DNA from: Prostheceraeus crozeri
Lineage: Eukaryota > Platyhelminthes > Polycladida > Euryleptidae
Reading direction: 5' to 3'
Assembly (NCBI GenBank): GCA_907163375.1
Contig: CAJQUW010007815.1
Coordinates: 558,001 to 622,000, forward strand
DNA: 64,000 bases
Shown: piece after piece, positions 22,345-33,857 of the stretch
Numbering within the stretch: the stretch's first letter is position 1
Layout: each line of letters starts with the position of its first letter
Notes under the pieces: model-generated
Told to the model about the DNA's origin: nothing
What the model saw: the letters and a program-made list of their open reading frames with translations, nothing else
The model's database searches: none
Position numbers and translations under genes: made by a program

Positions 22345-22856
22345 ATAGAATTAGACAGGTCGTCTCTTCTTCTGTTTGACTAGAAGGGAAGCATTGGAAC
22401 ATGTAACGTAAATGAAATGGCACAATCTCCTGACTAAGTTATAACATAGCAATGGAACAATGAGCAGCCAGTTCAACATTAAACACGCCAAATTGTGCGA
22501 AGTTTCAGTGACTGCTATCAACCGGATCACACAGCAAAGAGACACAGACGATGTCAAGTTCTACAGAGAAGTTTGTGAACGTTTTTTCATGCGCCTGCTA
22601 ACTTTTTTTAAAATGATCGTAGGGCCCAACATTATCGAGAAAACTTTTGCGCAATGATCTGAATTCTTCGAATCTGAAGGAGTCATGACGGTCGGAGCAT
22701 TTGAAGGAATTTAGAGCAATCCGCAAGCTGCGCACGACTATTTTTCCTATCTCTGTAAGGTATTAAAAATTTCTTTTTGCCCACTTATTAAGTTCCTGCA
22801 TGTGCCATCTGTTTGAATCAGTTAGCAGTGATGCGATTAAACAATCTAATTCTGTG
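22345..22856 (+). mobile_element. MITE family A, copy 1
   Basis: Ends are AGAATTAGA and TCTAATTCTGTG, inverse of each other. Related full-length copies lie at 33391-33857 and 52966-53444, and a partial copy follows directly. The interior carries a common coding-looking stretch (22460-22657, KHAKLCEVSVTAINRITQQR onward, 65 codons) that is not a known transposase. It is a short non-autonomous element. Confidence 0.8.
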
Positions 22857-22997
22857 ATTGGAACATGAAATGCCTATGAAATGGCACAGTCTGCTGACAT
22901 AATGCCATAGCAATCGAACAATGACCAACTAGTTTAACATTGAACACGCCAAATTGTGCGTGTTTAAGCGACTGTTATCAACAGGTTCACACAGTTA
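22857..22997 (+). mobile_element. MITE family A, partial copy 2 in tandem
   Basis: Begins ATTGGAACATG, immediately after the end of copy 1, and matches its internal bases from about 22392 to 22535 (AATGGCACAATC..., AAATTGTGCG..., GTTCACACAG) with scattered changes. It lacks both terminal repeats. A head-to-tail partial duplication. Confidence 0.75.
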
Positions 22998-23056
22998 ATA
23001 TACCTTTTCCCGAAGTTGTTGTCACAATCTGCAAACTTGATGTCAAAGTCATATCC

Positions 23057-23794
23057 GCCGGTCGTTCCAGAGATCGCTCATTAGTTAATGACGCCCTCAA
23101 TGAGGCATCACTAACGAATTTCGTTCCAGAGATCGCTCTCTTGATGATGCCTCAATGAGGCATCTCTAAATTCGTTCAGAAGACGTATCACAAAGGCATC
23201 ATAAACACATTGATCTAGTGACAGCCATCAGGCAGTCTTTAGAGCATCACTATTTCCTTGTGTATCGTTCAACAAAGTTTGCAATGGCGAATATGACCGA
23301 AGTTGCGTTGGATTATCACTCGTCAAGATGCTACAGAGAAAGATATTCTCCTTTAGAGATAGGCCATCTGTCCGAAGAGACAATACGCTCTGTTTACCGG
23401 TTCAATGGCGTAGAAATGACCAAAATTGCCAATGATCTACCAAAGCATCTAGCAATGATCTAGCATGAAGCTCTGCTTCGGTAAATCGCGGTGATCGTTT
23501 CGGTCCTTTGTATTCCATGCTGTCACAACAACTGACAAAGGTGATGAATTGACGCACATGGACGTAATTTTGGATCATCATCGTATTATGATTGGTCTGC
23601 TAATCATTCTGTCATTTCTGACGTAAACATGATGCAGGGATCTAGGTCAATCATATTCTTCTTTATGCAGCCTTGGTTTGTGATGAGGTCTGTTTAAGAC
23701 GGCTCTTTGGAACAAAATTAGAGAGGCCTCATTGAAAAGTTTAATGCACGCGCTCAATGAGCGGGTTTAACGAGCGATCTCTGGAACAACCGGC
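23057..23794. mobile_element. Harbinger-like non-autonomous element
   Basis: Inverse ends: GCCGGTCGTTCCAGAGATCG at 23057 and its complement at the right, 26 bp with two or three mismatches. A second inner GTTCCAGAGATCGC and two copies of CAATGAGGCATC follow the left end. A piece with the style of a PIF/Harbinger transposase N-terminus lies inside. Target duplication could not be resolved. Length 738 bp, too short for an autonomous element. Confidence 0.6.
23334..23463 (+). pseudogene. PIF/Harbinger transposase N-terminal remnant
   Basis: The frame reads YRERYSPLEIGHLSEETI and then SVYRFNGVEMTKIANDL, close to the (F/Y)RER-x-NPLE and YRF blocks at the start of Harbinger nuclease proteins. No DDE motifs follow, as the frame closes at 23463. 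It sits within inverse repeats, as expected for a deletion derivative. Confidence 0.5.
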
Positions 23795-23994
23795 AGAGGT
23801 CTTAATCATCATCAACCGCATACTTGTGACGCATGAATGTCGTCAGCAGAAATTTTCTGCAGGGAATTCCGAGCAACTTTGTTGTTTTCACAATCTGCGC
23901 AGTTGATGTCATTGTATTGTTTTACCGCCACCATCGTCTCGACAAAAGCGCTAAGACAGCTAGCTAATTGTCATTTTCTGCCCACGTCTTAGTC

Positions 23995-25044
23995 ATGCTC
24001 ATGCCCGGATCAAGAATTTCGCAAGTTGACCATGATCGTATCATAAATGCATACAGAGAAGGCCGAGACTACATAGAATTAGCTGAGAACTTGAGCATCA
24101 ACTTGCGTTCTGCCTATCGCATAGTGAGGGAGTTTAGAACAACAAACAGACGCCATGCTCTTGCAACAGGAGGCCATCCTCCTCGAAAGATGACATCTGA
24201 AAGGATTGATGAGTTGGTTAGTTTCATAGAAACGAAGCCTACAGCTACACTGGAGGAAATGAGATCGCTTCTAATGGAAAGTACCTAGGACTCAGTATTT
24301 CAACGACAACTATCATGCATCATTTAGATGGCGCACTGATTACTTTGAAACTGACAAGGGCAGTACCATTCCAGTGGAAGTCGACTGAGGTGAAAGAGGA
24401 ACGCAGTGTATTCGCACAATGAATGATGTCTACAGGAGTGTTATCAAAGTTAGTTTACACTGACGAATGCGGATTCAATGTGTGGACTGCACGCAATCAA
24501 GGACGATCAGCGAGAGGATGCAGAGCAGTGCGCATGGTGCATGGACAACGCGGTCAGAATCTCACAGTGGGCCTTGCGGTTTCGTCTCAATTCGGATTGG
24601 TTCATTACATGACCAAGGAAGGTGGGATGACCAAGGAGTCTTATGCGCTATTCCTGAGTGAGGTTTCGGCGCTATTGGAAGATGAAGAGTTCGTAATCAT
24701 TCACGACAATGCCCCGTGTCATCGTGATTTTCCATTTTTGAGTTCCCTTCATTGTCTTCGCCCCCTTCCCCGATATTCACCTTTTCTCAATATAACTGAA
24801 ATGGCGATCTCTTGTCTAAAGAGTGCTTTGAAAAGAAAGTTGACATCACCAGAGATCCAAACTTCGTTCGGTGATAGGACACAAGCAAGGCAAGAAGGCT
24901 CTTCAGCAACTGCGATTGAACATTTTGAAACGATTGGTGGTGGAGAATGCCGAAGTCATCACAAGAGACAAGTGCACCAAGTGGTTCGGACATTCTCTCA
25001 CATACATGGATCGATGCCGGGATAGAGTGAGTATATTCTCCTAG
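23995..25044 (+). pseudogene. IS630/Tc1-like transposase, frameshifted
   Basis: The N-terminus (23998-24288) is a helix-turn-helix DNA-binding region: ISQVDHDRIINAYREGRDYI, SAYRIVREF, then GGHPPRKMT as AT-hook-like linker. The catalytic part has YTDECGFNVWT (first Asp, near 24453), VIIHDNAPCH (second Asp, near 24700) and RYSPFLNITEMAIS (Glu, near 24790), about 30 residues between the second Asp and Glu as read. A frameshift near 24286, a stop at 24418 and a frameshift near 24890 break it; the last frame ends CRDRVSIFS at 25044. No terminal repeats were found. Subfamily uncertain within IS630-Tc1-mariner. Confidence 0.8.
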
Positions 25045-25505
25045 ACTGATTCTCAACATGTTTTGTTCTGAAGTGGAGCTGCCGCCCGCAGAACATTTTG
25101 TTTTATTTCATAATTTCTATCATCCTCATAATCACAGTTCTGATCATTATTTTAGTTTTCATATTAGGCTAATTGAAAGTGTCCTGGGATTTCTTATGAT
25201 TAGCAAGTTTATGAATGCGATTAAGATTACATGTGCCTATATTTACGAGTATTTTGCAAGGATTGTGACAACAATGAATGGGCTGTGGTACATACATACA
25301 TATAGCATATACAAGATGATTTCCATGTACCGTATGAACAACGCTCCCCACCTCTGAGTCAGATATTAATCGTTTTACTTTCTTCGCCTAACATGTTAAT
25401 GATTCTACAAGCTTTTGCACTAGCTTGTGAAAGAGCTAGCTTAAGAAAATTTATTTGGACTTAAATATTCGATTGATTTCAATCTTTCATTTGATTAAAT
25501 GTTTA

Positions 25506-25650
25506 TGACAACAAGTATGCAAATAGGAACACCGGCCATGCAGATTAGAGTGTTCTATAATTAGAATGACAACAAGTATGCAGATTTTGTCAAAAACTTT
25601 GCAGATTAAGTCCTTCTATAAATAGATTGACAACAACTTTACAGACTGTG
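25506..25650 (+). repeat. Tandem repeat, about 60-bp unit
   Basis: Three diverged units each carrying TGACAACAAGTATGCA or TGACAACAACTTTACAGA, with TTCTATAA-TAGA between them. Confidence 0.65.
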
Positions 25651-26079
25651 ACGACAGCTTCGGGAAAAGGTATAGTTCAGGCAATGTATATATTTTAACC
25701 CGCCAAAAATTGCATTAGTTTCAAGAGGGGCTCATCTTGTGGAGAAAAAAACCCTGATCAACATATCAAAAATCAGTGGAAGTCAGTGGAACAACCTCAA
25801 CTTTCCACTTGACTTGAAGTCAAGAGTCTTTTCGAAATATAGATACACGCTTGCTACAATGAAATCGCTCATTTTGATAGCAACAGCCAATCAAAATGAA
25901 GCGCTGCACCTCTGTCTCATTTACTGAATTTACCTTCCACATGGCTCTCACCAATACCAGCCATGGTTTCTGCATTACGTCCTTTCCAAGCAGTTAGATT
26001 AGTTGAAGAATACTTCTATCTATCTGCCGATGCAAACTGATGCAGATTAGTACAAGTTAAGCTGCAAATCTGCGAGTTT

Positions 26080-26385
26080 TATCAGCAATAAACGATTACT
26101 TTTTGCAACTACCGTCTTGTGAAAACGCATCTGCTCAAGCCGCTAGGTCAAAAACATGTTTACGTGCCTTTCTTTGTCTTGTAGATAACTTTCTCAGGCA
26201 CCTGTAGGGTGCAAATTTATAAAAATTTGTATAAATTAGGACACATGTTTATCATTTCTTCCATCAATAAGCGAATCATTTTTGCAAGTACTCTCTTGTG
26301 AATATGCGTAGAAATTTAAGCATCTCTATCAAAAACACGTTTACGCACACTTATCATCTAATACACATTCTAAGGCACCTGTCGA
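26080..26385 (+). repeat. Direct duplication of a ~130-bp segment
   Basis: 26085-26210 and 26260-26385 share, in order, TTTTTGCAA, CTCTTGTGAA, an AAAAACA-GTTTACG block and AGGCACCTGT. The units are diverged and about 175 bp apart. Confidence 0.65.
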
Positions 26386-26913
26386 TGCAAATTGATGCAA
26401 ATTTGCCAATGGCAGGAAAAAGTCTGTGGATATGATGATAGCCAGATGATTCACCCCTTGCACAATGATTTATTGATTGAATACACTGGAACACTTGCAA
26501 AAGCAGCGGATATTGACAGTAGATGCAGTAGACTGTGAATGTGGTTATTTTCTTTTTGATATGATGAAAGTGGTCGCTTCGTGAAAATTTGTTGACTTGT
26601 GCTATGAATAGATGACGCAATCGACCACTTTTATCGATTAACTGCTTGAATATATTGCTGAGATTTCTATGTCTTTCAAATGAGCTTACATGTCTATTAC
26701 ACAGAGCAGACGGCGATACTAAGTTGCTGAAATATGAATATCTTATGCTGATTTTGAATATTATAAGGAACTATGTAATAAATTCTAGATATTCTAATAG
26801 CAAATTTCCTTCCGATTTCGATGAAAACAAGAACAAAAACAACTGAAGCCTGTATTCAGAGTACTTTTGAATCAAATCCTTCTCCAACAGACTAAGACAC
26901 ATCTACTTTCTAT

Positions 26914-27630
26914 CAGGGATGCGGAGACTCCGGGGGTTGATAAACTCCGGCTTTTGATAGGACTCCGACTCCGTGTGGCAAGTATAAAAAGACTAGCTTT
27001 TTTTTGAAAAATTCACTGGCAACCTACTTCATAGATCATTATAGGCTTACCTGAGCCTATCTTTAGTGATCATTGCTGCATCAAATCAATCATTTTCTAT
27101 GAAGGTTTACCAACTTTGCACATCACTTGTGCTTCACACGGTTTTTGTACAGTCTCTACTAGGACGGAAAATCCCCATCCTTGTCCAAAAAATATGAGTA
27201 CACTTTCGATTTTTATATGCGCTTTAGAGGAGTCATCACACACGATTAACGTGAGGGTAAGAGGTAATGTTCTCAAACAAACTAGTATTTCATTTTTGTC
27301 TCTGATGTGGGGCGTGTAGGTGTGATCGAGGCTAAGAAGGCTTGTCTCCTCTATTAAATCACCGAGTGAAAAGACAATCCTTTTTTCACTGTCACGTTTC
27401 ATTCCCTCAACTATTACAAGCTTTGCATGTACCACTGTTTCTGTACTTTTGTTTGACGGAGAAAGTTGACATCAAGACAATGATAGCTATGCACGAGAAT
27501 AAATAGCTTGCTTGTATTGTATTTCGGGTCTAGTTATAGGCCAGAGTCCGGAGTTCAATCATTTGATAGGACTCCGACTCCGTATCCAGGAAAAATGATA
27601 GGACTCCGGGACTCCGACTCCGCATCCCTG
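26914..27630. mobile_element. hAT non-autonomous element with 8-bp target duplication
   Basis: Begins CAGGGATGCGGAG and ends with the inverse CTCCGCATCCCTG, the classic hAT terminal form. Subterminal GATAGGACTCCGACTCCG repeats occur near both ends. Flanks are CTTTCTAT (26906-26913) and CTTTCTGT (27631-27638), an 8-bp duplication with one change. No hAT transposase is inside. Confidence 0.9.
27097..27435 (-). CDS. Unknown ORF inside the hAT element
   Basis: 112 codons on the minus strand, central in the hAT element, starting MVHAKLVIVEGMKRDSEK and containing LPLTLTLIVCDDSSKAHI. It has none of the hAT catalytic or dimerisation motifs. It may be a captured host fragment, a remnant of an unrelated gene, or chance. 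Confidence 0.3.
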   Translation of the reverse strand: MVHAKLVIVEGMKRDSEKRIVFSLGDLIEETSLLSLDHTYTPHIRDKNEILVCLRTLPLTLTLIVCDDSSKAHIKIESVLIFFGQGWGFSVLVETVQKPCEAQVMCKVGKPS

Positions 27631-28239
27631 CTTTCTGTGTCTCATGAAATTGAGAGATCGAAATGATTTGTACGATGATTGACAATCTCAGAAATCGAAG
27701 TCCAATATGAAAGCCAATTCGAAATTTTAGCGACAACCGCGCGGCAGCAAGTCACATGTGTGAAACAGCTCTTAAAACAGCTCTGAAATCGCTCTTAAAC
27801 AGCTCTCGTTCACACTAGCACGATAGCGATAGCGATAAAACCATGACAATATTTCATTGACGATAAAATCGTTCAACTGCACAAATTCATCAGTTGTACT
27901 TGTTGCAAAGGAATCATTCTACAGTATAGTCATTTTCAATTGATGAAGAGCGTCTCCTAGTTTTGCTGCTGCGAAGAGACTAATCCATTATTTACAAAAA
28001 GAGATGAGCTTGGGGGAGATGAGCCGAACGCAGATGAAGGGCACTTTGACGCAACATCTGCTTTTGCTTAGATAAGCGATATTTTTTCGTTTTCTTTCCA
28101 TTCCATGTTTTGATAGCTTGATAAGGTATTTCGGATAATCATTCAGTCGAAGGATTTAATCAAATTGTTCTATGTGCTTTTGATTCGAAGTTGAATGTGA
28201 ACAGCGCCCTGTTATTCATTTTCTATCATTTGTGATGGT

Positions 28240-28345
28240 GGCTAGCTTTGTTGTTGTGAAATGTTTGAATTGAAATTTACATTCTTCTTAACTGGTACCA
28301 GATTAGTTGTTGTGAAATGTTTAAATTGAAATTAATGAAGATATT
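28240..28345 (+). repeat. Direct duplication, about 57-bp unit
   Basis: TTGTTGTGAAATGTTTGAAT with AATTGAAATT, an ATTCTTCTT run and a CTGG tail is followed by a second copy (TTGTTGTGAAATGTTTAAAT onward). Confidence 0.7.
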
Positions 28346-29590
28346 CTTCTTGGCTGGCTTATTTGTAGAATTCGAACTCTCTTGCATTTGTTGTTAATGC
28401 AAAGTCAAGAATGCTCAATTGCTTATTTTGTTTTGGCAATTCCATAGAGTAAATGCATTAGGTAGAGTGGTAACTCCTTATTTATTAAATCTCCAATGTG
28501 CATACACTTTCTATTTTATTAAATGAACTCGAAGGGAATACATATGGGTATTGTTGCCAAATGTAAGATATGCAAATTTTTGCTGTTTTAAAGAAGTTAC
28601 CACGGAATTGAATGATCATGATAGTAATGCAGAAGGAATAATAGTATTTTACAGATCCATCGTGTCCTCGGAGAGTTAATGTTTGTTAAATTAGCAATTC
28701 GATGGGTTGTTATTACTTTCCACCTCAACATCATGAGTATTTTCTTAAGCGTGATCATATCACAGGCAATTCCAGCCACTGGTAGAGCAAAATCACATAA
28801 TCAATGACAATGATTTCAATTAACTTTGAAAGATGTCAATGGGTCCACATCTCACTATTCAGAATCAAGAAATGAAACATGAATTTAGTGAATCATAAAA
28901 TCATGCCGGTGAAAATTTAATGAAAACCTAAAATTTCAGCCAAGAAAGCAAAATAAGATCTCGACGTTTTCATGAAGACTTCCATTATAATGCGGCTCAT
29001 GAAATTCCCTTAAAAATTAGCTTAATTTCCGCTTAGTTAGGATGATTATTAGCAAAATTCATTCCTCTTGATATCCAGCTTGTTTCATACTACTTACAAG
29101 GGTGCGTCATCTTAGTAGCATTTAAATTTGCAAAATTTTAACATTTTTAAAGTTGCTCAAAAAATTTTTGACCAATGGAACGTAATCTCCGCAAAAAAAC
29201 TGAATCTTTTCATATAAAAATTTTCACTGTATACAGATACTTTTTTGAGTCGATACTCTACCTATACATCCCTACTCTATGAGCAATTCTATCCCGAATT
29301 AAAATAATAGTGCTCTGTGCATTCAGGATTGATTGAAACGCAAAAGCACTTTCTTGCCCATCTGGGAGTGCGAAGCAATCGTCAACATACATTTTGAAAA
29401 TATGAATGGTATTCATGCTATGAAGTACTCACTTTTCGATGCTGCTAATAAAGGGCATTGTCGCAATGCTTGATAAGGAGGAATCCATGGGTAGTCCCGA
29501 AACTCGCTTATGCTAAGCTTCCTAGGCAGACTCACCAAAATTAAAGGACTTTTGGCTTTTTAGCAGTATATTATGTTTTCCTTTCATTCA

Positions 29591-29682
29591 GGAAGTCTTT
29601 TAGGGCCGACATCAATACCATTGGCCTAAATTGCTATAATACTTTAAGCGAATCGCATTGACACCGTCCCTAAAAGACTTCC
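29591..29682. repeat. Inverted repeat, possible small MITE
   Basis: GGAAGTCTTTTAGGG at 29591-29605 is exactly complemented at 29668-29682; further inner bases (GACATCAAT versus ATTGACACC) pair partly. Spacer about 60 bp. Confidence 0.6.
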
Positions 29683-30327
29683 AGAATTAAAGGAGAGCGC
29701 AATGCATCCTGCAATTCCCATCAATTACATGTATATAAAAACGAAAACACATATAAAAACACACATAAGATTTATTTACAATATGATAAATAAACATCTT
29801 TTGCAGCCCTAGTATTTTTACATGCAGATCTAAAAATCAGTTTTTCGATAACTTGAGAAAGCATTCCATCCACTGATAAATTGTACATTGATGTTTATAA
29901 GAGCAGACTAAAAAATTTCGTTCTGAATTAAATGTAACTACATTATTTGGTCTATATACAACGAATCCCATCATCCGTATTGTCGGAACCGCGACTATTT
30001 ATATTGGTCAATATCATATATAAACTATAAAAAATCAACCACTGAACTGTTATAAATAATTATAGCGGCATTCCTTGCACATTTATGCCCATGATCAATT
30101 AATATTGATCGGTATTCTGATCTACGGTGCCCCTGAAGCAAGATTTAGTCAAAGGATTTGCTCCACTCAAAATTCGTGCATTCAAACGTTTTAAAGCAAT
30201 TTCGTAAAAGGGTTACATCCCAAATACTGTATATAATGGAAAGATTATCATGCCTCACAACAGTAGACCTATACCGTATTTGATGCATTTATTCATATGA
30301 GCAGCTATTGTATTTTCGGTGAATATA

Positions 30328-32104
30328 CAGGGTGAACACAAAAGAATACCCCAACTTTAAAAATTTATTGTGACAAGACTAAGCAACGCACGAGGTTCGG
30401 TGAGGTGTCATTTGTAAGACGACGTTCTGAAGTTTTTTTTACATCTTTGTTCATCTTTGTCCTACCAGAGCTAAGGTAAAATTTACTTTTCTCAAACCAC
30501 AGTCGGCCATCGATTAACATAATCGCCTTTCTTGAGTTTACTTTTAGTTCGTGTGGGACTCCTACACCGGTACGTATGTTGCATTAAGTAATATCTATAT
30601 TTATCCCTCTGGGATTCCCATGAATTGATGCGTGTCAGTTAGCTACCAATCGCGATCGAATGACTCGTCTCTTAATTTAAAACTTTCTACGAGACCCATA
30701 AGTCATTTTTATCATTCTTCAACATGATTACAGCGAAACAAAAAGCCTTTTGTGTTATTCAATTCTGCAAATCTGAATCGACAACAACTGTTCAACGCAC
30801 CTTTCGTTTGCAGTTTGGGGTCAGCCCACCTGATAGAAAAGAGATCCTACGTTGGTACCGACAATTCGTAGAGAGTGGATGTCTGTGTAAAGGCAAGAGC
30901 CCAGGTAGACCTAGAGTGATGGAGGAGAGCGTGGAGCGTACTCGCGGTGCTTTTCTACGAAGTCCACGAAAGTCAACTCGTCGTGCCAGCCTTGAACTGC
31001 AAATGCCTCAATCTACGGTGTGGAAGGTTTTGCCAAAGGATTTGAATATGAAACCGTACAAATTACAGCACCTACAAGCTTTAACAAGTGGTGATACAGA
31101 ACAGAGAGTGGAGTTTTGCAATTTCATCTTCGAACAGACTGAGTTGGATGTCTCTTTCATTTCGAAGCTCGCATTCTCAGATGAAGCTATATTCCACGTG
31201 ACAGGGAAGGTGAACAAGCACAACGTACGCATATGATCAACTAAGAATCCTCACGAATCTGTGGAACTTGTACGAGACTCGCCGAAAGTTAACGTGTTCT
31301 GTGCTATCTCGCAATCTACGGTTTTTGGTCCTTTCTTTTTTGAAGACTCTACTGTAACAGGTACCTCGTAATTTGAGATGCTTGTTCATTGGTTGATGCC
31401 TCAATTAGAGGAACATGCTGGAAACTTTATTTTTCAGCAAGATGGGGCACCGCCTCACTGGCATCTATCAGTCCGACAGTACTTGAATGATCATTATCCT
31501 CAACGCTGGATTGGACGTCATTCATCTACAGATAAAGCCCTTCATCGTTGGCCACCGCGAAGCCCAGACTTGTCACCTTGTGATTTTTTTCTTTGGGGGT
31601 ATATTAAGAATTCTGTGTATGTGCCACCACTCCCGACAAATTTAGAAGAACTGAAATCTCGAATCACAGCATCCATCCGATCTGTGACATCGGAAATGTT
31701 GCAAAACGTCTGGCGTGAATTTGATTATCGAATGGACGTTGTTCGTGCTGCTGAGGGCGGCCATATTGAGCATTTATGATGTTTATATAGGGCCTATGAT
31801 ACAAATGGTTAGTATCGTGAAATCGTCTTTTATTTAATTAAATACTTGATGGAAATAAGGTAGACTTACACTTAAAAAGTTACAACAGAGTTGTCGGTAA
31901 AATGAATAATAAATATCATGCATTTTTAGCCAAAAATTAATGATCAAACTTTTGTTGAAAACTTAAGAAATTAAGTCATTGCTTTGGTAGTAAAAAAAAC
32001 TTCAGAACGTCGTCTTTCAAATGACACCTCACCGAACCTCATGCGTTGCTTAGTCTTGTCACAATAAATTTTTAAAGTTGGGGTATTCTTTTATGTTCAC
32101 CCTG
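30328..32104 (+). mobile_element. mariner-superfamily element with long inverted repeats
   Basis: Both ends start CAGGGTGAAC and are inverse copies over 115 bp (30328-30442 and 31990-32104) with only three mismatches. TA lies on both sides (30326-30327 and 32105-32106), the mariner target duplication. The element holds a single transposase gene in the plus orientation. Near-identity of the ends suggests a fairly recent insertion compared with its neighbours. Confidence 0.95.
30724..31779 (+). pseudogene. mariner-like transposase, two in-frame stops
   Basis: About 351 codons from ATG at 30724. The N-terminal helix-turn-helix starts MITAKQKAFCVIQFCKSES, and a second, GRPRV-led region follows. 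Catalytic stretches are LAFSDEAIFHV (first Asp), FQQDGAPPHW (second Asp, near 31435) and RSPDLSPCDFFLWGY (third Asp, near 31580), with 46 residues between the second and third as read. The third residue is Asp as in mariner rather than Glu. An in-frame TGA at 31234, where a tryptophan is expected, and a TAA near 31368 kill an otherwise complete frame. The spacing is longer than the 34 of classic mariners and nearer the DD41D group, with an extra SSTDKALH-like insert. Confidence 0.9.
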
Positions 32105-32106
32105 TA

Positions 32107-33390
32107 CAACTGATATTCTTGGCAAGCTACTTACACATCAAAAATCTTTATTTGAGTTGTATTTATCACGGATTGACTGTCTCAATGCTTTTAAACATAT
32201 TCCCAACATTGTGTTAAGACGTTTTTATGTGACAACTGATCAAAAAGTTTCGTTCATAAAAGTAATCTGCCATCAATATCCAACTGATGCTCATGAGAAA
32301 AAGGTTTTGATGAAAAGCAAAATTCAAATTTTGAATTGCTCTGTATAGCAATACGATGACCGATTTGGTAAAAACTGATACCGAGTCAATTGTCTTGTAT
32401 AGTAATTTTGGGAGCGATTTAATCGTAGGAACATCTATGGGAATGTCAAAGGAGACTCAACCCGGGTTTTTTTGAAGGTCAATGTAGCCTTGGCAAAATA
32501 GAGACAATTTACGTCAGTGAACAACTAAAATCAAAGTGTTTAAATATATATACTTACTATATATTACTTATATTTATTATATACTTACTTTGATCAAAAT
32601 AGAATTTGTCTTAGAATATTTATATACTGAAACATATTACCATTTGATGCCATTAATCATTTATGGTATCAAATGCAATTCACGCAATAGATAAAATTAA
32701 CTTATTTTACCAGAGCTTTTAAGAGTGATGTTCTTCAATTGTCCAATTCAGTTTCACGGGAAAAGAAACTATCAATGAAAAGCGGTGCTGTTGAGTATTC
32801 ATGGACAGCACATATACATGCATGCATAATATTAAAAATAAAAACAATAATGTCATTGATAACTTTAGTTACATTTGAGGGACCTGCTAATCGGCAAAGA
32901 GGAATTTTCAGGGATTTTTCTAAATTCTCCGAGTTAATAAAAGCTTCAAACCCGTTACAAGAACAATCATAATTGGGAGTTCAATACACGTGTTAAAGTT
33001 TAATGCACAGTTGTTAGTTAATTAGTTTTCCTAGATTTATCTTTTCAACCGCACTGTCACTGCTGAAATTTGCGTTGCATTATTCAGGACGTCAAACACT
33101 GCAAGCCGCACAAACACTTCGTTTTTATTATGAGAAGGATGCATTCCTTTTTTCTTAACTTTCAAAATTAGTCCATTGTGATGTTATATTGAAGATCGGA
33201 AGATGATGTCGATTAAAATGAACCCCATTTTAAGTATTAAACCTTCTAACAATTGTTCATAAAAGTAGTCATAATATTGATGTTTTATATTCTCTAAATG
33301 TTAAGTGTCAACAGGTGGGAATGAAAGGAACTGCTTTGATCTCCGACATTCACACTTGCATTGTTAACACTGAACGCGCTCGCTTAAACT
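32107..33390. other. No recognisable gene
   Basis: AT-rich, with an ATATATACTTACT-type low-complexity run at about 32545-32600. Open frames up to 77 codons show no motif. Confidence 0.5.
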
Positions 33391-33857
33391 CACAGAATTA
33401 GATAGGTCGTCTCTCCTCCTGTTTGGCAAGAAAGGAAGAATGGGATCCTGTAGCGTTAATGATATGGCACAATCTGCTGACATAATATCATAGCAATCGA
33501 ACAATAAGCAGCCATTTCAATATTAAACACCCCAAATTGTGCGAAGTTTCAGTGACTGTTATCAACCGGATCACACAGCAAAGAGACACAGACGATGTCA
33601 AGTTCTACAAAGAAGTTTGTGAACGTTTTTTCGTGCGCAAAGATCTGAATTCATCGAATCTGAAGGAATCGTGACGGTCGGAGCATTTTGAAGGAATTTA
33701 GAGCAATCCGCAAGCTGCGCACGACTATTTTTCCTATCTCTGCAAAGAACTAAAAATTTCTTTTTGTCCACTTAGTAAGTTCCAGCACGTGCCATCGTTT
33801 TGAATCAGTTTGCACTTCCAGCAAAGTGTAAATGCGCTTATGCAATCTAATTCAGTG
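33391..33857 (+). mobile_element. MITE family A, copy 3
   Basis: Starts CACAGAATTAGA and ends TCTAATTCAGTG. It is collinear with copies 1 and 4 but lacks about 70 bp of the centre (after TTTTTTCGTGCGC). The shared interior GCGAAGTTTCAGTGACTGTT is nearly identical to copy 1. Confidence 0.85.

Larger units (their letters stand above)
25045..26913. other. No recognisable gene; local repeats only
   Basis: Two local repeat blocks (25506-25650 and 26080-26385) are described separately. Remaining open frames are short and without motifs. Confidence 0.5.
27639..30327. other. No recognisable gene
   Basis: Apart from the short repeats at 28240 and 29591 nothing is recognised. Open frames are all under 70 codons. 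Confidence 0.5.
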
